Source: Okapia johnstoni
Lineage: Eukaryota > Chordata > Mammalia > Artiodactyla > Giraffidae
NCBI GenBank assembly: GCA_024291935.2
Contig: CM044312.1
Location: 49,482,001-49,546,000 of the forward strand
DNA length: 64,000 bases
Direction: 5' to 3'
The notes below the pieces were generated by a model. It had not been told where the DNA came from. It made no database searches and saw only the letters and a list, made by a program, of their open reading frames with translations. Below are positions 23,791-33,879 of the stretch, one piece after another. Positions within the stretch are counted from its first letter, which is position 1. Each line of letters begins with the position of its first letter. Both the position numbers and the translations under genes were made by a program.

Positions 23791-25479
23791 TGGGACATAT
23801 CTCTGGGCAGTCAGCTGTCAGTCTCTGTGCCACCCAATTTCAGCAAAAACTGCCAAGCTCTCCGAGAGAGTCTTTTCAAGCTCCTTTCATGGGGCTGGGA
23901 TGAGGGCAAGTGCCCTTTTCTATGTGCCTTCCTTTGGGAGCTCCCATCACAAACACATCCTCAGTAGTTTTAATATGTCTTCCTCTTCTTCTCTCATATA
24001 GCTTGGAGGTGGTGGTGGGCTGATGTTGGTTAAATAGGTTTGAGACGCTTCCCTTTGCAGTTACTGCATAGTAACTTTCTTTGAATAGTAGTAACTGTCT
24101 CTGAATAGTTCTCAAAGGGGAAGAGAGTGGGTAGTGGTGGGTATGCATGGGAGGGTTTTTAATGTCACAATGACTGGGCAATGCTGTTAGCATTTAGAAC
24201 TGGGGACTGGACTAATGCTTAATGGTGTGCCTTGCAAGGGAAAGTCTGGCAATAAAGAAGAAGTAGCCTAACCAGAATGCCCACTATGTGAGGTTATGTG
24301 GCAGAAGTTTGGGTTAGAAGCAGTACTGTGACCCAAATTAGAATACAAGGTCTCTCCTCATCAGACCAGAGCTCTTTGCACTGCATATTTCCTCTATCCT
24401 CCAGAAGAAAATGAGTCTCAGTGGAAAGATTTTTGTGCAGCACTGAACAGGGAAGATTGCCCAGAGGATAGAGGGTTTTTCCTTGTGACCCTCATATCTT
24501 GTGGTCATCTGAGCCAAATGAGGCCAGACTTTAGCAGAGGAACTGTCACAGCCCCTGGAACACGGGTGACAGTTTCTCGCTTCTTCGTCCAGGTGACTGC
24601 AGCTCCAAGAGGTTGGTGGGTCCATTTGTCTTTTCACTGCCTTATCTTCCTGGGAGTGAGCAGTGTGTGTGTGTCAGACATTTTAAAGTGCCTAAGGAGG
24701 CGGAGGGGAGGGGAGGCCTCCAGTTCTGCTGGGCATCATATTGATGGGAAGAAGGCAGCTGTCCCTCCATCTTGGAGATGCTAAAAGCAGAAGCAGGGAA
24801 TATACAAAGACTCCAATTTATTTGTTATTTGGATTGTTACAGAGTTCCTCCTCCAAAAGCGCCGGGCTCATTAAGGAAAAACAGTGACCTATTCCAAGAC
24901 ACTAAAACCAGGCCAATCAAAGCCAAGTTGGTGAGTGGCAGAAGGGCAGAAAGGAGTGCAGTTGAGGGAAGAGCAGAGAGGTTGGGAGACCTGCATGAGG
25001 CACGTGTCTATCACCAGGCTTACAGATGTTCATTGATATCACCAACTCCATTTGTCAAGACCACCCAGGCAAGCATCGCCACAGCTACCTCCACCTCCAA
25101 TACCACCAGGGCCACCTCCACCGACGCTCCTCCGGCTCTCATGCCGCAGTTTGCATCTCCATCCCCAGCAGTGTCTTGGCGGGGTCTGGTCCACCGACTT
25201 CCTTTCAGGTTCTCTTTCTCATGTTGGAAAGAGCTCAGGTTGGAGCAGGACTACATCTGAACTGAAGCCCTTCCCACAGTAGGGAAGGGAGAGTCCACTT
25301 GCTCTGGGCTTTGAGAGGGAGATTGGTCCGGGTCTTTGTAGCTGTTTCTAGAAGCCAGCATGCTTTAGAGGTGTGGGACTATTTTACGGTTTAAGGAATC
25401 CTCCTAGCCTTTGGATTCTTCAAGGTGAATTCTATTTTCAGAGATCTGTGGACTCATGAAACATTGTTTGGAGGGAAGT
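23791..25479. other. Intergenic, no gene recognised
   Basis: Unique-looking DNA. A CCA/ACC-rich stretch at 25050-25140 gives Ser/Thr/Pro-rich frames that are a composition effect. No exon or RNA gene is seen. Confidence 0.4.
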
Positions 25480-25727
25480 GTAGCTGGGATAGGGCTTCCC
25501 AGGTGGCACTAGTGGTGAAGAACCCGCCTGCCAATGCAGAAGACATAAGAGACGCAGGTTCGATCCCTGTGTTGGGAAGATCCCCTGGAGGAGGGCATGG
25601 CAACCCACTCCAGTATTCTTGCCTGGAGAACCCCATGGGCCGAGGAGCCTGGAGAACTATAGTCCATAGGGTTGCAAAGAATCGGACAAGACTGAAGCGA
25701 TTTAGCATGCATGCACGTAGCTGGGAT
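25480..25727 (+). mobile_element. Bov-tA SINE with target-site duplication
   Basis: Sense ruminant SINE (body 25491-25716), beginning 'agggcttcccaggtggcac' and passing through 'gttcgatccctgtgttggg' and 'ttgcctggagaaccccatgg'. The duplication GTAGCTGGGAT is exact at 25480-25490 and 25717-25727. A third copy of the same 11-mer occurs at 25753-25763, so a short local repeat existed before or formed after insertion. Confidence 0.95.
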
Positions 25728-26194
25728 CAGGGCTCAATCTAGAGGTTAGTCTGTAGCTGGGATAGGGGCTTCCTATGGGACTGGGACTGGGGCCTAATTT
25801 GAGAGTTCAGGGTTCAGTGTCTAGCCCAGGTCAAAGGGCTGGCTGGGGTTGAGTCAATATTCAGGGTAGAAGTAGTGTCAGGGGCCCATTAATTGAACCT
25901 CTGTTTAATATGCAGAATTTCTCATCAAGTACCACTATTCTACCCTAGGTCAATCCATTTTCTTGAGGGATTCCTCCATTCTCTGCCCCCTGGACACCTC
26001 CCCCTTTTAGCCCTGAGTCTCCTGTCTCCTGGGACTCATAACCTAACCACACTCCTACTCTAGGGTGTGGACTTCAGAACAGGATAGGGCACCTGTCTGA
26101 ACCCCAACCACTGTGCAGCCGGAGCCTGCCTTTGGAGGGGAGGGCAGAGCCAGACCTGGGGCCCAGCCGGCCCTGGCAGCTGGATGGCCGGCTG

Positions 26195-26205
26195 TAATGG
26201 GATTA
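26195..26205. promoter_or_regulatory. Paired-type homeodomain dimer site (TAATNNNATTA)
   Basis: TAATGGGATTA is an exact TAAT-N3-ATTA site whose right half, GGATTA, is the preferred core of K50 homeodomains (OTX, CRX, PITX, GSC). It sits in a GC-rich unique-looking stretch, and 'tcattaggatgcaat' follows at about 26272. Known motif preference; function here is inference. Confidence 0.3.
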
Positions 26206-26879
26206 GGGCGGGCCATGCCCATGCCAGGCATGCTGCTCCAATCCCCTTCCTCCCTTTCTCCTCCTGCATCCTCATTAGGATGCAATCTTAGGCTCCACCT
26301 ACCCAGCCAGCCTCATTGTCTCAGCCAGTGCCAGAGCCTAGCAACCCTCACAGGGGAGCCCCTTCCCACCACTGTCCTGGCCCCTCTCCTTGCCCCTCAG
26401 CTCTGAACATCAGCACAACTTATGTTTGTTTTTATCACTGCAAAGAAGCCAACAACGCAGGGCCACTTGGTCTCACCGCGTTCTCTCAATGACCCGGTTC
26501 TGAGAGCCTCTTCTGAAATTCTGGGTGTTCTCTCCAAGATTCCTAGGTTCTATCAACAAATCTCAGGTTGCATTCTGAGCTTCCAGAGTTCCATTCTGGA
26601 ATTGTCCAAAGCCTGGAGTCCATTCTAGGAATCCATGAATTCTAGGCTTCCAGGATTTTATGACATAAGTTTCAGACCATTTTATCACAGGGTAGAATTT
26701 GGTTATTGTGGGACAGAGTCGCCTTGTGGTTCCAGAAGTGAAGTCTGTGGTCATGAATCAAGGTGACAGAGGTTAGAAGATGATGAGGGCATGGAAGTTG
26801 CATCTTTATTCCCTTTGAGAATTTCTGAAGAGCATAGAGAGAAATGAAACCTCTGCCAGAGAAGAGAGAAGGTGGGATT

Positions 26880-27060
26880 CACTCACTGATTCAACAGGTG
26901 CTGGAATAAAGCAACTGAGCAAAGAAAAGCCCTGCCCTCAAGCAGCTTCCGTCCTCTTGGGGGAGACATTCAACAAATAGACAAACAACATGCAACATAT
27001 TATTTGTTGCATAGCAGATAGTGCTAAGTGCTATAAAGAAAAAGAAGAACAAAGGAATTA
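26880..27060 (+). repeat. L2 LINE fragment
   Basis: 'gattcaacaggtgctggaat', 'aagccctgccctcaagcagctt', 'gggggagacattcaacaaatag' and 'agtgctaagtgctataaagaa' follow the order of an L2 3' segment. Confidence 0.6.
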
Positions 27061-27415
27061 TTAACACTTTAGTGTATTTATTCTATGTTAGACTCTGTTC
27101 TAATGTTGTTCTTATTTATTTTTGGCCACATCGTGTGGCATGTGAGATCTTAGTTTCTTGACCAGTAGTCTAACCCAGGTCCCCCGCAGTGGAAGCATGG
27201 AGTCTTAACCACTGGACCTCCAGGGAAAGTCTAATGATTTACATATATTAACTTATTTACAGTCATAATAATGTGATGCTACTGTTTAGTACCACTTGAT
27301 AGACGAGGGAACTGAGGCACAGAAGGTTAATAATTTGTCCAAGTGGCAGAGCCAGGATGGGAACCCAGCGGTCTGGCTCCAAAATCTGGGCTCACCCACT
27401 GTGTTATAACTCAGG
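27061..27415 (+). repeat. MIR SINE interrupted by a CHR-type SINE
   Basis: Sense MIR: the left part ends 'gactctgttctaatg'; the right part resumes 'atttacatatattaacttattt' and runs through 'gagggaactgaggcacagaaggtt' to 'ggctcacccactgtgttataac'. The two halves join seamlessly if the 27106-27236 insertion is removed. Confidence 0.8.
27099..27236 (-). mobile_element. CHR-type tRNA SINE inside the MIR
   Basis: Antisense cetartiodactyl CHR-like SINE (body 27106-27229): 'ttatttatttttggccacatcg' at left, then 'ccccgcagtggaagcatggag', 'cttaaccactggacctccaggg' at right. The 7-base duplication TCTAATG occurs at 27099-27105 and 27230-27236. This SINE class is older than Bov-tA, consistent with its higher divergence. 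Confidence 0.8.
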
Positions 27416-27460
27416 GTCAGGAGCCAGACAGTGATGAATGCAGTGACATTTGACCAGAGC

Positions 27461-27675
27461 CTTACAGAAGGAGGGGCTTCTCTTGTGGCTCAGCTGATAA
27501 AGAATCCACCTGCAATGCGGGAGACCTGGGTTTGACCCCTGGGTTGGGAAGATCCCCTGGAAAAGGGAAAGGCTACCCACTCCAGTATTCTGGCTTGGAG
27601 AATTCCAAGGACCATATAGTCCATGGGGTCACAAAGAGTCAGACATGACTGAGCAACTTTCACTTACAGAAGGAG
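27461..27675 (+). mobile_element. Bov-tA SINE with 13-bp target-site duplication
   Basis: Sense SINE (body 27474-27662) from 'gggcttctcttgtggctcag' to 'gtcagacatgactgagcaac'. CTTACAGAAGGAG is duplicated exactly at 27461-27473 and 27663-27675. The element lacks a few bases in its middle relative to its neighbours. Confidence 0.95.
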
Positions 27676-27992
27676 AGGCAGTGTGATGTGTGAGGATCTC
27701 TGGGGAAGGACGCTCCCCTGTGGAGTAAGGCAGGTCCTGCCTCCCACAATGGACAACATGTGTTCTCTGTGCTCTGGACCTGGAAAAAAAGGCTCCCATG
27801 GGGATCTGGTGGGAGGGATAGGCTTGGTGAGATACTTGTCTCTGTGGCCATGAATGACCTGATTGCCCAATCCCAGTCAGGTTCCCCTGCATCCTCTCCT
27901 CCCTCGTTATGCAGATGGGTCCCCTCCTTTCCAGAGAAGTGTCCCCAGAACACAAAGGAGAGAGCTAACAGAGACAGTCCCATGTGACAGGA

Positions 27993-28023
27993 CTAATCAG
28001 CTTGCTAATTATGAGTAATTAGA
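27993..28023. promoter_or_regulatory. Homeodomain-site cluster
   Basis: Within about 30 bases lie TAATC, TAATTA and TAATTA again, spaced about one helical turn apart and outside any repeat I recognise. Such clusters mark homeodomain enhancers, but AT-rich motifs are common by chance. Candidate only. Confidence 0.25.
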
Positions 28024-28264
28024 AAGACCTCCCTACCTTGTCAGGCTCTGGGTGGCCCAGTGTGAAACAGAGTGATGACTTAATCCCCATGGGAAGGAAG
28101 AGGGAGCGGCGGGCAGAGTCACGGGGGAAGGTGACCAAGCATCCCCAAGCATCTCCACACACATGGCCTCCTGATGCTGCTCTCAGTCTGTCCCACCTGC
28201 AGACACAGACAACTCAGCATGGGAAAGGGAACCCCAGGGACATGGGGATCAAGCTGAGCGAGCT

Positions 28265-28470
28265 TGAGTCCTGATTTGTGATGGTGCCAGCAGCATCTTT
28301 GGAAAAATTACTTCACCTCCCCGAGACTTGGTCTCTTCATCTGTAAACCCGGGGTATTCATCATCCCTAATCACACAGCTTTATGACAATTCAAGGAGCT
28401 GGTAAAATTACCAAATGTGATGTCTGGCACACAGTAACTGCTCAATTAATGGCAGTACTTATTGTTGTTC
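28265..28470 (-). repeat. MIR SINE
   Basis: Antisense MIR: 'aaaaattacttcacctccccgag', 'ggtctcttcatctgtaaaccc', 'tatgacaattcaagg', 'gtctggcacacagtaactgctc' and 'attaatgg'. Confidence 0.7.
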
Positions 28471-28699
28471 CGACTTTGCCATCGGTTGCCTTGGATGAAA
28501 AAGTACTTCCCTTTCTCTAGTCTTGGCTTCCCCACCTGTACACTGCAGGTAGGAGTTGGTGACCTACTTATTCAATTGAAAAATATTTCCTGAGCACTGA
28601 TTTCATGCCAAACACTTGGATGGAACAAGACTGACACGGGTTGTGACCTCAGAGGTCTTTGGTCAATAGGTTGTTCCCACCCCATCTATCACATTCAGT

Positions 28700-29505
28700 C
28701 TCTAGATGACAGGGACCTCAGTAGACAGGATTGTAAGGTGCCCTGGGATACAAGCCCACACAACGCCCTCCTTTCAGATGTGGACAGGATGTAGAAACAT
28801 AATGGATTTTACTTGCCTGATTAGGCTGGTTACATGGCAAAAGGGAAAGGATTTTGCAGAGGTTGTTGGGTTTCCCTGGTGGCTCAGATGGTAAAGAATC
28901 CACGTGCAATGCAGGAGACTTGGGTTTGATCCCTGGTTCAGGAAGATCCCCTGGAGAAGGGAATGGCTACCCGCTGCAGTATTCTTGCCTGGAGAATTCC
29001 CTGGACAGAGGAGCCTGGCAGGCTATAGTCCATGGGATTGCAGAGAGTCAGACACGATGGAGTGACTAAGCACACACACATGATGCTTTGACTTTAACTT
29101 TGTCAAAAGGGAGATTAGCCCAAGACAATTTGAGATAATCAGAAGAGCCCTTTAAGAGAAAGTCTAGACTTCAAAGACGGAGGCATCAGTCTCTCTCCTG
29201 TTGGCCTTTAAGAAGCAAACTGTCATGTTGTAGAGAGGATCAGATGGGGTCCCGGAAGCTGACTGCTCAGCCCCTCAACCATATGGAATAGATTCTATCG
29301 ACAAGCTTGGAAGAAGAACCTGAGCCTCAGATGAGACCCCAGACCTGACTGACACTTTGATTGCAGTCTTATGACACCCTGAGCAGGGGACCCCACCTGT
29401 ACTCCTGCCCGAGGGAAACCATGACATAATCAATGTGCATTATTTTAAACTGCCAAGTTGGCGGGAACTTGTTACCCTGCAGTAGAAGCCTGATCTACAT
29501 ACCCT
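28700..29505. repeat. Ancient interspersed repeat split by a Bov-tA
   Basis: Text before the SINE ('ggttacatggcaaaagggaaagg') and after it ('gagataatcagaagagccctttaag', 'gaagaagaacctgagcctcag', 'ccctgagcaggggaccccac', 'aatgtgcattattttaaactgccaag') follows one old mammalian repeat family. A related diverged copy lies at 54025-54485. I cannot name the family with confidence; an LTR or DNA element is possible. Confidence 0.45.
28868..29080 (+). mobile_element. Bov-tA SINE
   Basis: Sense SINE: 'gggtttccctggtggctcag', 'gcaatgcaggagacttgggtt', 'gaattccctggacagagga' and a CA-rich tail. Little diverged. I see no clear exact target duplication. Confidence 0.95.
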
Positions 29506-30530
29506 GCCCCTGAGTACCTGCAAGGTCTTGGGTCAAGGTTATCCCGCCAGCTCTATCTTCCCAGCCCCCACTCAGGGCCCAGAGCCCTCAGCACCCCCAG
29601 TGAATTCCCAGCAGACAATGCTCCCATCAGCCGTGGCAAGAATTGTTTCATCAGCTGCCAACCTGCTCCCAAAGTTGGTTGTCAAAGAACATTCTATTTG
29701 CCCTACTTTTAATATAATTATCAGCATCGTTTGCATGACACCAAGTCAGGGCTCAGCCCTTCACAGGCCCTCTATTATCCCGAGTTGCTTTTCTGGGAAC
29801 GGCTGGATCCATGCCTCACGCTTGCTGCCTCCTCCCACATGAATTATCTGTAATTTCCACACCTCCGTGCTTGCTTGCTGGGGTCCCGCGTGAAAGCCAG
29901 GACTTGTGCTGGGCCAGGTGCACTGTTATTTTCCAGGCAGCCAAGTCAGGCTCTGAGGAACCTGGAACAACAGCAGCAGGACCAGGCTTTTTCTGTGGGA
30001 CCTGCAAGGGGATGGGGAGGGCCAGCAAGGGGTGTGGGTGCCCACCCAGCAGGAGCTGGAGTCAGACTGAGGGCAGTTAGCAAGCACCTAGCAGAGGGCA
30101 AGGCTTGAGCAACGTGGCTCTTGAGCACCAGCAGGGAGGCCTGTTTGTAGAGTGCCCAGGAGAGGGCCTTTCTCGCAGTGGAAGACCTCACACCAACTCC
30201 AGAGTGTGCCAGTGAAGATGGGGAGGATGGAGGTGCAGGGAAGAAAAGAAAGTCCGGTGAATAGAGAATTGGAGATGGAGTGCAAATACGCATTCTCCTT
30301 CCACCAGAGTTCCCGCAGGGTATTCGGCTCTCATGGGTCAACAGCTGAGTCCCTGGGGAGGGGACTACGGAAGGTGAATGGGAAACTGCTTTACGAGGAG
30401 AACTGCCTGACAGTGATGAAGCTCTGCCTCTGCAGGATGGCCCACCGCCTGGCTCAATTCTGCAAGAGAGAAAAGGCCTCTCTTGGTAGAGACTGTGTAC
30501 TTTCACCTGGCATTTAACAGAGGGCTTATG
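29506..30530. other. Intergenic, unique-looking
   Basis: No gene or young repeat. 29600-29790 is repeat-free, AT-richer, and holds 'ttaatataattatcagc' and 'gtttgcatgac' (POU/homeodomain-like cores), so it is a possible conserved non-coding element. 29900-30510 gives only composition-driven frames. Confidence 0.35.
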
Positions 30531-30531
30531 A

Positions 30532-30705
30532 CAGTGGTTCTGAGCCTTGGCTGCACATTACAATCCACTGGGGAGCTTTTAAAAAAATCCCTTTGCCCAG
30601 GCCTAACCACAGACTGTCTACTGATCTTGGTGGTGAGGCCTAGGCATGGGTACATTTTTAAAGCTCCTCAAGGATTCTATAGCACCAGAGGGTTGAGAAG
30701 CACTG
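30532..30705 (+). repeat. MER5-type hAT element
   Basis: Starts 'cagtggttctgagccttggc', ends 'gggttgagaagcactg'. The imperfect terminal inverted repeats and the interior 'gggagcttttaaaaaaatccc' / 'gtacatttttaaagctcctc' make it a near-palindromic, full-length non-autonomous hAT element. Confidence 0.75.
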
Positions 30706-32952
30706 GCTCAAGATAAGGTGAGCATTCCGCAAATGTCAGCTGTTTATTGAACAATAAAAACGCCTCAGTGTCCTCGAATGTGCTGTTCTCCCCGCCTGCG
30801 CAGCTGGACTGGTGTGGCTGGCGTGGGGTGGGGTGGGTGGTGGCTGAGAGTCACGGAGGGAACCGGTGCTCAGGAGAGACGAATGCTGGGTAGGGCAGCC
30901 TGGCATCCATCTCTCTCTGTCACATCTCAGAAAATTGAATTAAAATCCATCTTTTTCGGCTGCTGCCCGCCTGGCTGGCTGGCTTGTGGAAGGGACTGAG
31001 GCAATGAGCACCTCAGGGGAGGGAAAAACTGCTGAGACCCCAGCCTCCCACTCCAGGGGAGAGAAGGAAACTCCAGGGGTCCTCTGGGAGGAGCAGGTGG
31101 TCCCACAGGTGGTCCTTCGGCCTCCAGTCTCCCCGAATGAAGCCAGGCAGGCAGGGTGAAGAGGAAAAAGAAGGAAGTCTGGTCCTGTCCTTGGGAAGGC
31201 CCAGTCTGGGAGACCAGAAGTGGCATAGCTCCTACTGAAGGAGAACCAGGCTTGTCTAGAGAGACTAGAGCTGTATGCCTGCACGGGCGGAGAACAGTCT
31301 GGGGCATGAGAGGCCAGCCTGCTCCAGCATGATTGGGGCTGTTAGCTAGGTCAAACAACACCAAACTGGGCACATGGATACAAACTTTAACCCCCAGTCT
31401 AACTGTGTCCTCGGGCTAGTCATGTGGCCCCTCCAGGCTTGGGTGCTTCATTCATAGAGAAGGGGACTAGTCGGCCTTCCTGGATCCCAGCTCTGATGAT
31501 GCTCATTCCTATGGCTCATCTAAGCTGATGTTATTAGGTACAGTAGGGATTAGAGGCCATCTATAAGGACTGCAACACCTTGGAGAGAGTAGAGAGGTGC
31601 CCTGTCCAGAACCAACTATAAGAAGTGTCCCTTATGGTGGACTCTGTGTGCGTGGCTTAGTGGGCAGCAGGCAGAGCAGGAGCTGGATTTCTACCCCTAC
31701 CTGCTCCATGCTGGGCATGGATGGCACAGTGGGACCCGGAGCCCTGGCTGACCCCTAGCTGTGGTCAGCTAGGAGCCTGACAGCAAAGGGGGAAGAGGTG
31801 AAGGGAAGGGATGAGCGGAGGACTGCAGGTTAATTCCTGTCCACTGGCTGCCCAGGCAGAGGGGGGAAGGGATGCACAATCTGCTAACTATCCACACCAA
31901 GCAAGACACACATCTGGGACACAAAACAGAGAGCAAGTGTTCCAGAGCCCAGAGGGGGACCTGGAGTATGGAAAAGAGAGTAAACATGGAAATGAAGGCT
32001 GACTCTGAGCCAAGGGTCCTCATCTAGTGGCCTGACCATGGACATTTCCAGGGACAGCTGGCCTGCCGCAGGTGACCTTCCTCACACTTCTTGCCTCCAA
32101 TGTCCTGAGTTCCATGCTTCCCTCCTGACTCTGAGACTGCTGTAGCCCCTCCTTTCTCCTCACAATGTTTCACAGTTTACAGAGCACTTTCACACACAGC
32201 ATCTCCTTTGATCTTCAAACACCCGAGTTGGAGACCGATGAAAGGAAGCTGCCAGGGGTCAGGCAACAATCTAGAAAGGGGTCTACTCAGGTCTGGAGGG
32301 AAGTTCTGTCTGTCTTGTCTGTCTGACTTGACCAAGGCACCGAACCCTCTTCTCTCCAGAGGGGTCTCACTCTTTACTGATACAGATAAGAACTAACATC
32401 CTCCTCTTCCAGGAAGCTTTCCTGGACTGAAAGAAATGTGATCCACACAGACCAACAGTGTGGTGTACCAGAAAGGGCCAGGGTTCACTGTGTTGTAGAG
32501 AGAAACCATCAACTCACTGAGCAGACTTTCTGGACACTCAGATACTTCCTTTAAGTTTCCCTTATGGAGATCTGCTCCACCCTCCAGTCCTCTCCTCCTC
32601 AGTTGGGTAAAAATTCCCAAGGAAAGGTGCAAGTGTCTCTCTCTCTCCTCTTCCTTCTTGAAGCTTCCTCAACAAGGTGGCATACCCAAAACTCAAACCC
32701 ACTTGGAAGGTGAACAATAACTTATTTGAATAAGGAAAGCCAGAGCCTGGTTGCAGAGCTGTGGGTTGGGGTATGGAGGGAGCTCTTCAGATGCTGACAC
32801 CTGGGGTAGGACCAAGAAACCATGAGCAGGAGGAGTGGGTTGGCTGGTGGGGGTGGGCAGAGGGTAAGTGCTTGGTATGGGAGTGTGTAACTAACTGTTC
32901 TCAGTTGGGCTTTGGCTTTGCCACCAAGTGACTACCTGACCTTGACCTGTTT
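30706..32952. other. Intergenic, no gene recognised
   Basis: Unique-looking DNA with a possible MIR3-like piece at 32165-32260 ('tttacagagcactttcacacac', 'catctcctttgatc'). No exon, RNA gene or regulatory cluster stands out. Confidence 0.35.
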
Positions 32953-33149
32953 GGGGCTTCCCAGGTTGCACTAGTGATAAAGAACTCATCTCCAATGCAG
33001 GTGACACAAGAGACACAGGTTCTATCCCTGGGTTGGGAAGATTCCCTGGAGGAGGGCATGGCAACCTACTCCAGTATTCTTGCCTGGAGACTGCCATGGA
33101 GAGGAGCCTGGCAGGCTGTAGTCCTTAGGGTTACAAAGAGTCGGTCAGT
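32953..33149 (+). mobile_element. Bov-tA SINE
   Basis: Sense SINE: 'ggggcttcccaggttgcact', 'gacacaagagacacaggttc', 'agtattcttgcctggagact'. The 'cccaggttgcactagtg' head resembles the element at 25491, so both are likely from one subfamily. Confidence 0.9.
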
Positions 33150-33207
33150 TCTTCTCACTAAGCCTCAGCTTATCCATCTGTACCAGGAGGAGGTTGAGCA
33201 GTACAGT

Positions 33208-33335
33208 AACAGTTGTTCAGGCTCTAAGTCATGTCCGACTCTTCGTGACCCCACAGACAGCAGCAAGCCAGGCTTTCCTGTCCCTCACTGTCTCCTGGAT
33301 TTTGCTCAAACTCATGTCCATTGAGTTGGTGTAGC
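33208..33335 (-). mobile_element. BovB-derived fragment
   Basis: 'ttgttcaggctctaagtcatgtccg' to 'ctcaaactcatgtccattgag' is the reversed 3' tail of BovB-type LINE sequence, shared with the copies at 57563 and 58920. It is short and 5'-truncated. Confidence 0.8.
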
Positions 33336-33414
33336 AATTGTAATTAATTCATTAGTGAGGAAATAAAATCAGTGAAAACCTACTTAGTCCCAGTCTTGTT
33401 TAATGCTGTTGACA

Positions 33415-33570
33415 AGAGGTGGGGGGTGGGGGGAGGTACTGTGATGCCCCTGTACAGGTAAGTAGCTGAGGCTCAGAGACACCCGGTCACCTGCCCCAGC
33501 TCACAGAGTTAACCCTGGCACAGACGCGACTGGAGCCAGGCAATCTGACCCCAGAGCACTGTTGTTTTAA
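33415..33570 (+). repeat. MIR SINE fragment
   Basis: 'ctgtacaggtaagtagctgaggctcagag', 'cacctgccccagctcacagagtt' and 'gcaatctgaccccagagcactg' match the second half of MIR. It ends about 300 bp before the CpG island. Confidence 0.55.
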
Positions 33571-33879
33571 CCTGCTGTAGGGCGCCCCTCTAAGGCACCC
33601 CCACCTCCCTTTTCTGGCCATAGAGGGGATCACATTTGAAGACATTCGGACAGGCTCTGGGAAGCTAGCTGACCTTCCCAGGCCAGGGCTGTGAGGGCAA
33701 AGAAAAATCCCAAGGGGAGTCTGGCACTTGCTCTGTAAGGAAGGCTTCCTGGAGGAGGAGGAACTGGTTCTGACAGGGAATCAGAAGGACGTGGGAGGGA
33801 GAAGACTGATGGTTTCTCGCTCTGGGTATTTCGGGAGGGTTGAAAGGAGGGAGGTGAGCCCCGGGGAAGGCCTGACACT

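Noticed and set aside
25026..25265. Ser/Thr/Pro-rich frames over CCA/ACC-rich DNA
   Set aside because: Composition-driven; three overlapping frames are equally open and no splice structure or domain is seen.
33419..33440. G-rich run as a possible quadruplex (similar run at 14889-14902)
   Set aside because: Too few separated G-runs on one strand to argue for a functional quadruplex; such runs are common in this composition.
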